Source of the DNA: Chloroflexota bacterium
Lineage (GTDB): Bacteria; Chloroflexota; Anaerolineae; Aggregatilineales; J027
Direction of reading: 5' to 3'
Length of the DNA: 64,000 nucleotides
NCBI GenBank assembly: GCA_013112715.1
Contig: JABFGB010000018.1
Coordinates: 1-64,000 of the forward strand
The notes beneath the pieces were generated by a model. The model did not search any database. It was not told the DNA's origin and worked only from the letters and a program-made list of their open reading frames with translations. The translations under genes were made by a program, and so were the position numbers. Shown here piece by piece: positions 55,189-63,261 of this stretch. Position 1 is the first letter of the stretch; every line of letters starts with the position of its first letter.

Positions 55189-57253
55189 CCTGTACCACCG
55201 AGAGCCGATGGTCAGAAGTAACCAAATCTTGATCAATCCCCACGCCTGCCGGGGTCAAATTCATCAACCACAGATAGTCAAATCGCGCTGAGACGCCATT
55301 CACCAAAAAGACCGTATCTAGCCGTTCTTCCGCCAATCCGACAAACGGATCCACGAATGTGGTATTGGCCCATTTTTGATAGAGGGGTGAATCCATATCA
55401 TAGTTAAACGTTCCGCCCATTACAATACGTTCGGCAAAAGCAGGGCCATGATTGGCAGCGATTATCTCCTGCATTTCTTCAGTCTGGCGATTTTGATCTT
55501 GCAGGCTATCCGGTAAGGGCTGACCATTGGCATCGGTGGTACGATAGCCTAACCAGACATTGTAGACATGGAAAGGCGCAGTATCGAGTTCCAATTCGAC
55601 GTGCATCACCCCCGCCTGTGCGTTTTCGCTGGTGAGCTTTTCCCCTTCCACATTTTTTAAGGGAATCCGGCTGAGAATCGCTAACCCTCGCAGTGATTCG
55701 TCTTGTGGGAAATAGGCCGCTTCCATGCCCAGTTCACGTGCCAGCCATTCCGCTTGATCCACCCCATAACTTGACATGCGTCCCGTGTCTACCTCTTGCA
55801 GCAGCACCACATCTGCCCCATTCCGCAAAATAGCTTGTTTGACCAGTTCCAAATTTTCTTCAAACAGCAGGGTATAGCCACTGTGGATATTGAGGCTGGC
55901 AAAGCGCAGGCAGTCCACATTGTCCGGACGTACCACCGCAGGTGCGGCTGAAATTTGGAAACCACCAACCGTCAGGCCAATGACCAGCAAAAAGCTTAGA
56001 AAGGATTCCCCCGTGCGACCACCCCGCCAAGGAATAACGCGCCGTTCCAAAATCAGCGGCATCGCCAAGACAATCGCGGCAAACAGGAACAGTTGCAACC
56101 CCATCTCGCGGAAGGCCCGCAGCACATCCCCCAGTTGTTGGAACGGCTCGGCAAAATCTCGCACAAAGGCATAGTCATAGGTGAAATAATCACCTGTGCT
56201 AAACAATCCAAACATCACCAATGACAGCAGCAGCAAAATGGGAGTCGGATTGGTCAGCGAATCTTCATCACGCAGCAATATCATCCACCAGAGTGTCAGT
56301 CCGGTGATAAATTGGGCCACCACCAACACCACAAACGCCAATGGGCCATCAAAGCGGTTGCCGATGACGAGCAAGAAGCCCAACAGTAGTGCCCAAATCC
56401 ATCCGCGCCATGTCCCATCAAACGAACCCAGAAAATTACGGGCTAGGTCACGGATAAACGGAATCAGGGGGGCGGCGGTGGCGAGTAACATCCAAGGAAC
56501 GGCGGTGGCATAACTGACCTCTGACCATCGGGCCACTGCGTTTGCTAGTCCGAGCAGGGTCAGTTCAATAAACATAAAACTACCAAATGCCAGACTGCCC
56601 CACCCCGTCAGCCGTCCACTTTTTTCGGGTTCATAACCGGGCAGGCGAGTGACTTCAATTTCGATGAAGGTGGTGTAGCCACTGAGCAGCAGCATTCCAA
56701 TAGCCGCCCCCAAATAAAGCACCTCCATCGTGATGTTCTGCCCATAGATGACAACTTCAAAATCGGGCAGCCATGTCACATCCCGACTGTCATAAGCGGC
56801 GCGGATGAGTTGATCGAGCGTGAAACCAATCAGCAGCATGGAGGGGAAATGCACCGGACGGCGAATGATAATCAAGGCCAGATATAACACCCCAGACCCC
56901 ACGACTAATGCAGCGGCTAATGGGGCTGAATCGGGAACTTGCAGAGCCAAGCTGCGCCCAACCACACAAAACGCCACCGCCAAAGGAATACTCCAGCGGG
57001 TACGAGCCAGAATCAATGCCAATAATGGCGAAAGCAGGGCAATCCCGACGGCTGCAATTTCGCGCTGTACATCACCAGGGGTGATATAGCCCGGCAAATC
57101 ACGCAGGGGGCTGGTATTGGCAACCCGGCCCACCAAGTCGGCACTACTGACATGGGCGTACAGCGTTCCATACAAAAAGCGAATAGACTGAATGAGAAAT
57201 AGCCCGATAACGCCCGCTTCTACTGAGCGCAAAAAGTCTCGTCGGAGGTGCAT
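55157..57253 (-). CDS. Polytopic membrane protein with C-terminal EEP (endonuclease/exonuclease/phosphatase) domain
   Basis: 698 residues. The first 430 carry about twelve membrane helices. The last 260 are an EEP-fold domain with the usual motifs: 'CLRFASLNIHSGYTLLFEEN' (Asn), 'VVLLQEVDTGRM' (Glu), 'IVMGGTFNYDMDS' (Asn/Asp) and 'LVTSDHRLSVVQV' (Asp-His). The domain order resembles eukaryotic CWH43 and its bacterial relatives, which act on lipids or GPI-like anchors. Here the substrate could be a phospholipid. The overlap with rnc at the 3' end means both cannot be fully transcribed at once without antisense pairing. Confidence 0.8.
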   Translation of the reverse strand: MHLRRDFLRSVEAGVIGLFLIQSIRFLYGTLYAHVSSADLVGRVANTSPLRDLPGYITPGDVQREIAAVGIALLSPLLALILARTRWSIPLAVAFCVVGRSLALQVPDSAPLAAALVVGSGVLYLALIIIRRPVHFPSMLLIGFTLDQLIRAAYDSRDVTWLPDFEVVIYGQNITMEVLYLGAAIGMLLLSGYTTFIEIEVTRLPGYEPEKSGRLTGWGSLAFGSFMFIELTLLGLANAVARWSEVSYATAVPWMLLATAAPLIPFIRDLARNFLGSFDGTWRGWIWALLLGFLLVIGNRFDGPLAFVVLVVAQFITGLTLWWMILLRDEDSLTNPTPILLLLSLVMFGLFSTGDYFTYDYAFVRDFAEPFQQLGDVLRAFREMGLQLFLFAAIVLAMPLILERRVIPWRGGRTGESFLSFLLVIGLTVGGFQISAAPAVVRPDNVDCLRFASLNIHSGYTLLFEENLELVKQAILRNGADVVLLQEVDTGRMSSYGVDQAEWLARELGMEAAYFPQDESLRGLAILSRIPLKNVEGEKLTSENAQAGVMHVELELDTAPFHVYNVWLGYRTTDANGQPLPDSLQDQNRQTEEMQEIIAANHGPAFAERIVMGGTFNYDMDSPLYQKWANTTFVDPFVGLAEERLDTVFLVNGVSARFDYLWLMNLTPAGVGIDQDLVTSDHRLSVVQVSRAAGLQCR

Positions 57254-57381
57254 GAATTTTGTTCTCTATTTTGGTGACCGGTATCCAAATTCTACCCACA
57301 ATTGGGTAGGCACAAATCCCTGATTTTACGCACTCTGACGCAGAACGCCAGTTCAATTTGCAGAGATGGGTTTTCTTTCCA

Positions 57382-57410
57382 TTGATACGCCGCTTGGATA
57401 GGGTTATAAT
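57382..57410 (+). promoter_or_regulatory. Strong promoter for the S1-domain gene
   Basis: TTGATA (57382-57387), 17-nt spacer, TATAAT (57405-57410); 56 bp before the ATG. Confidence 0.8.
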
Positions 57411-57465
57411 CGCCTGTCGGTCTGCGGACTAAAACGGAAGCGTATCGCGTTAAGGAGCAATTATC

Positions 57466-58272
57466 ATGAGCGATGCAACAATGGACACCATGAACGCGGC
57501 TGAAAATGCCGAACTCAACAATCCAGTAGTCGAAGATGCAGCGGCGGCTGAAGTCGCCCCGACCACCCCGGCAGCCCCGGTCAATGGTCGTTCCCTGAGC
57601 ATCGCCGATTTGAAGCCCAAGATGGAACTCAAGGGCAAGGTTGTGAAAACTGAACTGTATGGCGCCTTTATAGATATTGGCGTCGGTAAGCCTGCCCTAT
57701 TGCATATTTCCCAGTTGACCGAACGGCAGCGCGTCAACAATGTGACTGATGTGGTCAAAGAAGGCGACGGCATCACGGTTTATGTCCTCGACATTGACCG
57801 CACTCAAGAGCGTGTCAGCCTTACTCTCATTAAACCCCCCGCTTTTACGTGGAACGAACTCAAGGTTGGCGAGATTGTCAACGGCAAGGTCATCCGCGTC
57901 GAAAGCTATGGCGCATTTGTAGATATTGGTGCGGAGCGCCCCGGCCTTGTTCATATTTCAGAAATGTCCGATGACTTTGTGGGGTCAGCCGAATCAGTAG
58001 TCAAGCCCGATCAAGAAGTGCAGGTCAAGATTATCGGCCTCGACAAACGCAAGAAACAAATTGACCTCAGCATTCGCGCCGCCGAAATTTCAATGGCCCG
58101 TGTTGAGGCAGATGAGGACGATGGTGAGGAATTGACCGCGATGGCCGCCGCACTGCGTAAAGCAATGGGTAGCAGTAGCCTCGACAAAGACAACAAGCGC
58201 CGCAAGAAAGAAAAATCGAATAGTATGCAGGATGAGATTTTGAGCCGCACCCTGCAAAATCAGCGCCGCTAA
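57466..58272 (+). CDS. Protein with two S1 RNA-binding domains (ribosomal protein S1-like)
   Basis: 268 residues; AAGGAG 8 nt before the ATG. An Ala-rich acidic N-terminus is followed by S1 domains at about 52-122 ('GKVVKTELYGAFIDIGVGKP') and 135-208 ('GKVIRVESYGAFVDIGAERP'). The C-terminal 60 residues are charged and end in a Lys/Arg-rich tail. It is shorter than RpsA, like the two- or three-domain S1 homologues of Gram-positives and Chloroflexi. Role: mRNA binding on the ribosome or RNA stability. It has its own near-consensus promoter. Confidence 0.85.
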   Translation: MSDATMDTMNAAENAELNNPVVEDAAAAEVAPTTPAAPVNGRSLSIADLKPKMELKGKVVKTELYGAFIDIGVGKPALLHISQLTERQRVNNVTDVVKEGDGITVYVLDIDRTQERVSLTLIKPPAFTWNELKVGEIVNGKVIRVESYGAFVDIGAERPGLVHISEMSDDFVGSAESVVKPDQEVQVKIIGLDKRKKQIDLSIRAAEISMARVEADEDDGEELTAMAAALRKAMGSSSLDKDNKRRKKEKSNSMQDEILSRTLQNQRR

Positions 58273-58280
58273 TCAGCTTC

Positions 58281-58317
58281 AAAAACAAAAGGGGCGACTG
58301 ATTTTTCCACCGCCCCT
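58281..58317. terminator. Hairpin terminator between the S1 and VKOR genes
   Basis: AGGGGCG (58290-58296) pairs with CGCCCCT (58311-58317). On the minus strand TTTTGTTTTT follows, an efficient terminator for VKOR; on the plus strand the T-run is poor. Confidence 0.8.
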
Positions 58318-58323
58318 CTTACA

Positions 58324-58863
58324 CTATTCGGCGGCTAATTCCTCATCGTCCTCAAACTCATCGTCACTGAATGAATTCATAATCCTTGTCAGGGACAGTA
58401 CAAACAGTCCGACCATCAACAGCGCCGAGGCCACACACCACAAGCACCATTTTTCCAGCACAAACGCTTCAATATAAGTTAAATACGCCGAATACACCAC
58501 CCCAAACAAGGTCATAGCAAACAACAGCACGCGGCTATATTCTTGCACAAGGCTGACCCGCCGTTCGAGCAGGAGTATACCCAGCATCGTGCCATAAGCC
58601 GCCAACCCGATAAATGCAACCGGAATCCCCAGCATTTCAGAATAGGCGCTTGTCTGCACCGAATTACAGTCAAACGTACTGGTCTTGACACAGACCGCCT
58701 CTTTATCGGCGACCTTGACATAGGTCAAATAGACACCAATACCCACACCAACAAGGGTCATCAGAATCGCAATCCAATACAAATGATTTTGCGATTTCTG
58801 GCGGGAGTCGGCTACCAAAGCCGTAGATTGCGACGATGCCGAAGTTGAAATATTTGTTGCCAT
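58324..58863 (-). CDS. Vitamin K epoxide reductase family protein
   Basis: 179 residues with four to five membrane helices. The redox cysteines are the CxxC of 'EKWCLWCVASALLMV' and a loop pair, Cys in 'KEAVCVKTSTFDCNSV'. A conserved 'GIPVAFIGLAAYG' follows the second. VKORs reoxidise DsbA-like proteins using quinone. There is no fused thioredoxin domain, and the DsbA-like protein encoded at 44036-44938 is a natural candidate partner. An N-terminal Ser/Thr-rich tail is cytoplasmic. Confidence 0.92.
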   Translation of the reverse strand: MATNISTSASSQSTALVADSRQKSQNHLYWIAILMTLVGVGIGVYLTYVKVADKEAVCVKTSTFDCNSVQTSAYSEMLGIPVAFIGLAAYGTMLGILLLERRVSLVQEYSRVLLFAMTLFGVVYSAYLTYIEAFVLEKWCLWCVASALLMVGLFVLSLTRIMNSFSDDEFEDDEELAAE

Positions 58864-58895
58864 ACGAGTTTTACCTAGTGTTCCTTTCCAATGAA

Positions 58896-60125
58896 TTAAT
58901 CCTCGAACCTAAAAGGCCGCACCGCAAAGCGATCCCCAATCTTCACCTCGCGTACACCTTCTGGGATAATCAATAAACCATCCGCTTTGACCATAGATGA
59001 AATCGCCCCGCTGCTCTGGTTGCCTGTGCTATAGGCCATTAAATCCCCATTTTCACGGGTCAGACGCACCCGTGCAAAGGTCATGCGTCCGTCACTGGTC
59101 ATCGCCTCTCCCATTGTAGCCATCCGTGTCGGCATTTCCACTGACAAACCTAACATTTTGCGAATGATAGGGCGAGCAAATACATCAAAAGTAACCATTG
59201 CCGAGACGGGATTACCGGGTAGGCCAAGAAAACAGATGCCCTGAATTTGCCCGAAGGTCAGCGGTTTGCCGGGGCGTAGATTGACCTTCCAAAATTCTAC
59301 CGACCCCATTTCATCCAGCACACTTTTGACCACATCAAACGCCCCGACCGATACCCCTGCCGAACTTAAAATCAGATTCGCTCCCTGCTTAACGGCGAGG
59401 GTCAATTTTTCGCGCACGGATTCGGCGGTATCGCGGGCAATACCCAGCAGCAGGGCTTCACCACCTGCTTCTTGAATTAGCGCAGGGAGAAAATAGCTGT
59501 TCATGTCGCGGATTTTGCCGGGGGTAAGTGGCTCATGCGGTAGCACCAACTCATCGCCGTTTGAAATTACTGCCACTTTAGGCCGGGCCACGACCTCGAC
59601 CTGTGAGACGCCTAATCCGGCCAGCACACCCAAATCAGCAGGCCGTAACACCTGCCCTCTTTCCAGAACTGTTTCACCCCGCTTGATATCCTCACCAACG
59701 GGTCGCACATAGTCGCCTTTTTGGACACCTTGTACTACCTTTATTGAGGCAGGCATTTCTGGCGACAATCGGTGCTGATCGGTTTGCTCAACAGGCACAA
59801 CTGCATCCGCCCCCGCAGGCATCGGCGCACCCGTCATAATTCGGGCGGCCTGCCCATGCCCAACCGTCATTTGGGGTGCTTTGCCCGCCGGAATATCTTC
59901 AATCACCTGCAAAATCACCGGGTTGGTTAGGCCACTCCCAGCGACATCCGCAGCAATAACGGCAAACCCATCCATTGAGCTATTATCAAACGGCGGTAGG
60001 TCGTAGGTGGCCTCCACATCTACCCCTAGGACTCGACCTAATGCCTCATGCAGACTCACATTTTCGATATGAAGTGGCTGCACAGTGGCTAGGATACGGC
60101 GTAAGGCTTCTTCGACGGCTAACAT
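58896..60125 (-). CDS. moeA: Molybdopterin molybdotransferase MoeA
   Basis: 409 residues from ATG 60125 (GAGG 8 nt upstream; another ATG two codons earlier). 'DLPPFDNSSMDGFAV', 'IMTGAPMPAGADAVVPVEQT', 'SSAGVSVGAFDVVKSVLDEM' and 'FLGLPGNPVSAMVTF' are diagnostic of the family, with the usual C-terminal domain IV. It inserts molybdate into adenylylated molybdopterin in the cytoplasm. No other cofactor gene is nearby. Confidence 0.95.
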   Translation of the reverse strand: MLAVEEALRRILATVQPLHIENVSLHEALGRVLGVDVEATYDLPPFDNSSMDGFAVIAADVAGSGLTNPVILQVIEDIPAGKAPQMTVGHGQAARIMTGAPMPAGADAVVPVEQTDQHRLSPEMPASIKVVQGVQKGDYVRPVGEDIKRGETVLERGQVLRPADLGVLAGLGVSQVEVVARPKVAVISNGDELVLPHEPLTPGKIRDMNSYFLPALIQEAGGEALLLGIARDTAESVREKLTLAVKQGANLILSSAGVSVGAFDVVKSVLDEMGSVEFWKVNLRPGKPLTFGQIQGICFLGLPGNPVSAMVTFDVFARPIIRKMLGLSVEMPTRMATMGEAMTSDGRMTFARVRLTRENGDLMAYSTGNQSSGAISSMVKADGLLIIPEGVREVKIGDRFAVRPFRFED

Positions 60126-60320
60126 AACCATGTCCTCAATAGCGTTTTATATCTAACCCGACTATAACCCAACGCCTGCCCTACGTCACTATCTGGCTTA
60201 CCCAAGATAATTATTGCAGCAGGAAGAAAAATTTGCGTTACAATGGAACTCAATTACACGCTTTATGCGTCGTATTCCTTAGTACGACTTGAGCCATTTC
60301 ATCAACTGAGGTGTGAAAAA

Positions 60321-60980
60321 ATGTCGGAACATTCGGATAAACCGGTTCTGATTATCATGGAAGGTGAACGCGCTGGTCAACGCTGGACAATTGAAGGCGA
60401 TACCTTTGTTGTCGGGCGCGGCGGCGAATGTGAATTAGTTTTGCCAGAACGCCAAGTATCACGGGAGCATATCCGCATTTACCGCGACGGTAATGAATAC
60501 TTCCTACAGGACTTGGGCAGTAAAAATGGCACATGGGTTAATGGGGTCGAAATCCCGAATCAGACGATTGCCCTACACGATGGCGACGAAATCTCGATTT
60601 CCAAAGTCGTGAAGATCACCTTTGTCGGCAGTGAAGCCACCGCGCCAATGGTCTTAAGCAAGATGGCAGCGCAGGCGGGTCGTTTGCAATTAGACCGTGA
60701 TTCGCGCCGGGTATTTATCAATGAACAGGAAGTGGATCCTCCCCTTAGCCTGCCCCAATATCGCCTATTGGAATTGCTGTATGATGCGGCGGGGGCGGTT
60801 AAGACCCGCGAAGAAGTGGTGTCGTATGTCTGGCCCAATGCTGTTGGTGAAGGAGTTAGCGAACAGGCGATTGATGCGTTGGTGCGTCGTCTGCGTGACC
60901 GCCTCAATGAAATTGACCCCGAATATCAATATGTGGTGACGGTGCGTGGGCATGGTTTCCGGCTGGAAAACCCGAATTAA
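60321..60980 (+). CDS. FHA domain - winged-helix (OmpR/PhoB C-terminal type) regulator
   Basis: 219 residues from ATG 60321 (GAGG 9 nt before); the frame is open upstream but lacks conserved sequence. FHA domain at about 5-105 with all phosphothreonine-binding residues: 'VVGRGGECELVLPERQVSRE' and 'HIRIY', then 'DLGSKNGTWVNG'. The DNA-binding domain (about 115-215) ends in 'VVTVRGHGFRLENPN', typical of Trans_reg_C. It lacks a receiver domain, so the signal should be a phosphothreonine protein rather than a histidine kinase. Such proteins depend on Ser/Thr kinases; none is in the window. The XisH gene starts 21 bp after its stop. Confidence 0.85.
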   Translation: MSEHSDKPVLIIMEGERAGQRWTIEGDTFVVGRGGECELVLPERQVSREHIRIYRDGNEYFLQDLGSKNGTWVNGVEIPNQTIALHDGDEISISKVVKITFVGSEATAPMVLSKMAAQAGRLQLDRDSRRVFINEQEVDPPLSLPQYRLLELLYDAAGAVKTREEVVSYVWPNAVGEGVSEQAIDALVRRLRDRLNEIDPEYQYVVTVRGHGFRLENPN

Positions 60981-61001
60981 TGAGAATTCCTGCAAAACGT
61001 C

Positions 61002-61409
61002 ATGCCAAAGAAAGACTACTATCATGATGTGGTCGCCCGCGCCCTAATCAAAGATGGCTGGGCAATCACCGATGAACAGGTCAAAGTCATCGTAGATGAG
61101 CGTAATCTATATATTGACCTTGAAGCCACCAAAGATTCAACGGGGTTGATTATCTTGGTGGAAGTCAAAGAGTTGGATGATGTTGACTCACCAGTTGAGG
61201 CGCTTGCAAACGCGGTAGGGAAATATTTTCTCTATCGCACCTCCCTGAACGATAAAGAAATCAACACTCCGCTATATTTAGCAGTGTCGGTTGCCGCTTA
61301 TCAGGGTATCCTTAGCGAAACAATCGGCAAACTCGCAGTAACTCAAGGAAATATATTGCTACTGATATTTGACCCAGAACAAGAGGAGGTAGTTAGATGG
61401 ATTCCTTGA
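61002..61409 (+). CDS. xisH: XisH-like protein (fdxN-element excision controlling factor; PD-(D/E)xK fold)
   Basis: 135 residues, the standard length. 'YYHDVVARALIKDGWAITDE' at the start and 'FDPEQEEVVRWIP' at the end match XisH closely. A nuclease-like core Asp39 ... Glu54-Val-Lys56 is kept ('YIDLEATKD', 'ILVEVKEL'). XisH and XisI are needed for fdxN-element excision in Nostoc, but most homologues lie in genomes without it and their role is unknown. The gene overlaps xisI by 13 bp. Base composition is more AT-rich than the flanks, suggesting transfer. Confidence 0.88.
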   Translation: MPKKDYYHDVVARALIKDGWAITDEQVKVIVDERNLYIDLEATKDSTGLIILVEVKELDDVDSPVEALANAVGKYFLYRTSLNDKEINTPLYLAVSVAAYQGILSETIGKLAVTQGNILLLIFDPEQEEVVRWIP

Positions 61410-61717
61410 AACAAACAGTTTATGAAGTCGTCGCTGGTTATGCTGGAAAAGCGCTCAATGGATACAGCTATCTAACCCAAAATGAAGATCAAACCCTCCT
61501 TGCTGTTGTTGACATGGCTCAATCAAAAGGGGGGGGCGAGACTCATTATGCAGGGACTAGCGTCATTGTCCGAATTATAGGGGATATGATCATTATTGAC
61601 CGTGACCAAAATGATAAACTTGTTGTAGATGCCCTCGTCCAAGCAGGCATTCCCCGTGAACAAATTATCCTTGCCTATGCAGGTGAGTCCGTACCAAATA
61701 TAGAAAGTGCACACTAA
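61397..61717 (+). CDS. xisI: XisI-like protein
   Basis: 106 residues. 'VYEVVAGYAGKALNGYSYLT', 'MIIIDRDQNDKLVVDALVQA' and 'GIPREQIILAY' follow the XisI pattern. It overlaps xisH by 13 bp with AGGAGG inside the xisH end, so the two are translationally coupled and probably form a complex. No DNA-binding motif is seen. An unusually long G run (61530-61536) lies in the frame. Confidence 0.85.
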   Translation: MDSLKQTVYEVVAGYAGKALNGYSYLTQNEDQTLLAVVDMAQSKGGGETHYAGTSVIVRIIGDMIIIDRDQNDKLVVDALVQAGIPREQIILAYAGESVPNIESAH

Positions 61718-61732
61718 AACTTTAGTGAACTC

Positions 61733-62155
61733 ATGTCTATCACATGGTCAATTTCTCCCAACCATTTTAATTGGATAGAAGAATCAGACACCTTCGTTTC
61801 AGCTAACGATAGGCCTTGTAAACTTGAAGTCGAACAGTCTGAGTTCGTCAAAGCTCTCGAACTACATCTATCAAACCTAAGCATTGTGTCTGCTGAATCG
61901 GCTTTGGGATTTACCTGTGACTTCTATGATTCGTCACAAAAATGGATGGGTTGGATAAATGTAAGCAAAGATGGCTATCTGTCGGCGCACAATCCTTCTC
62001 CCAGATTTCTCTGCAAAATTGCTCTTTGGTATCGAAAATATGTGCCTGAAGAATGCCCTCTTTACTTTTCTAATGACATGGAAGATAGATATTTAGAAAT
62101 AGACCCAAACACAACAATGGAAGAAATGATTGAATTCATGGGATATGATGGTTAA
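61733..62155 (+). CDS. Unknown protein downstream of xisHI
   Basis: 140 residues, acidic, no signal peptide or membrane helix. It is rich in aromatic residues, with 'KWMGWINVSKDGYLSAHNPS' in the middle and a Glu/Met-rich tail. It starts 15 bp after xisI and shares the low GC content, so it probably travelled with the pair. No family is recognised; composition and size are like small immunity-type proteins, but that is only a resemblance. It converges with the next gene, two bases apart. Confidence 0.6.
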   Translation: MSITWSISPNHFNWIEESDTFVSANDRPCKLEVEQSEFVKALELHLSNLSIVSAESALGFTCDFYDSSQKWMGWINVSKDGYLSAHNPSPRFLCKIALWYRKYVPEECPLYFSNDMEDRYLEIDPNTTMEEMIEFMGYDG

Positions 62156-62157
62156 AT

Positions 62158-63213
62158 TTACGTCAACAACCCCCGTGCCGCCACATCCCACACCACCTCC
62201 ACTTGCTCATCGCGTACCCCGACTATCTGATTAAATAAATTGCTCACCACGCAGCAATGGTTGGGGATAATCGTGACCCGTTCACCGATGGCAGGCTTGG
62301 TCGCACACGCCGAAAAATCCACATGCCCGTGTTCCTCCGAAAGCTGATAAATTTGTGCCTCCGGGTATTCCAAAATCAACCCATACCCCGTTAATCCCAT
62401 CAAATCCGACGACAATGTTTTGCTCCCCGCGTCCAATATGCCGCGTTCGGCGGTAGGTCGGCTGATGACGGTACTGATAATCCGCATGGCGCATTGCTCA
62501 AGCGTCATCGCCCCTGCCTTAAGCGTGGCCCGATCTCCATAGACATACGTTCCGGCCCGGTATTCGGTAACACCCGTATGGGTATGGGCTTCCCACATTC
62601 TCGGCGTACCACCCAAGCTGACGCGCTCAACCCCGATGCCCCGTTTTTCGAGCAAGATTTTGGTGTCTTGCACAAACGAGGCGGTATTTTGATTGGCAGG
62701 ATAAGTCATCAAGCCGCCAAATTTCAGCAGGGGCATATCGGCGATTAGGCAGGCTAATTCAACCGCCTGCTGGGAATTTTGCACGCCGCAGCGTCCTGAA
62801 CCAGTATCAAACTCGACCAACACAGTTAACTCCCGACTCGCTTGTTGCGCGGCCTGTGCCAATCCCCGCACGGTATATTCCGAATCCGCCGTCACACTGA
62901 TTTGGGCCACTTGCATGAGTGCCGCCAATCGTGCCAATTTCTGATTGCCCATCAGGTTGTAGGGGATAAAAATATCAAGAATGCCCGCCTGTGCCATGAT
63001 TTCGGCTTCCCCCAATTTTTGACAGGTAATCCCCGCGGCTCCTGCCTGCAACTGCATTTGGGCGATTGATGGGATTTTATGGGTTTTGATGTGGGGGCGG
63101 TTCAAGATTTGATGAGCATCCAAATACTGCTGCAAATGGGCAATATTGGCTTCAAGGCGATCTAAATCAATAACAGCAACTGGGGTATCAAGTTCTGAAA
63201 TGTGCATAGGCAT
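62158..63213 (-). CDS. PLP-dependent D-threonine aldolase / alanine-racemase-fold enzyme
   Basis: About 351 residues from ATG 63213 (or ATG 63207); the frame is open to 63258 without conserved sequence. 'ELDTPVAVIDLDRLEANIAH' starts the alanine-racemase barrel and 'RPHIKTHKIPSIAQMQLQAG' holds the PLP Lys. The C-terminal domain has the metal-binding pair 'EEHGHVDFSAC' and 'IPNHCCVVSNLF' (His and Cys) of D-threonine aldolases/D-serine dehydratases. It likely cleaves or dehydrates a D-hydroxyamino acid. Confidence 0.85.
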   Translation of the reverse strand: MPMHISELDTPVAVIDLDRLEANIAHLQQYLDAHQILNRPHIKTHKIPSIAQMQLQAGAAGITCQKLGEAEIMAQAGILDIFIPYNLMGNQKLARLAALMQVAQISVTADSEYTVRGLAQAAQQASRELTVLVEFDTGSGRCGVQNSQQAVELACLIADMPLLKFGGLMTYPANQNTASFVQDTKILLEKRGIGVERVSLGGTPRMWEAHTHTGVTEYRAGTYVYGDRATLKAGAMTLEQCAMRIISTVISRPTAERGILDAGSKTLSSDLMGLTGYGLILEYPEAQIYQLSEEHGHVDFSACATKPAIGERVTIIPNHCCVVSNLFNQIVGVRDEQVEVVWDVAARGLLT

Positions 63214-63261
63214 TAGTTGAAAAATAGACCCCTCCCCAAACTGAAGAAAGGGTGTCATCGG

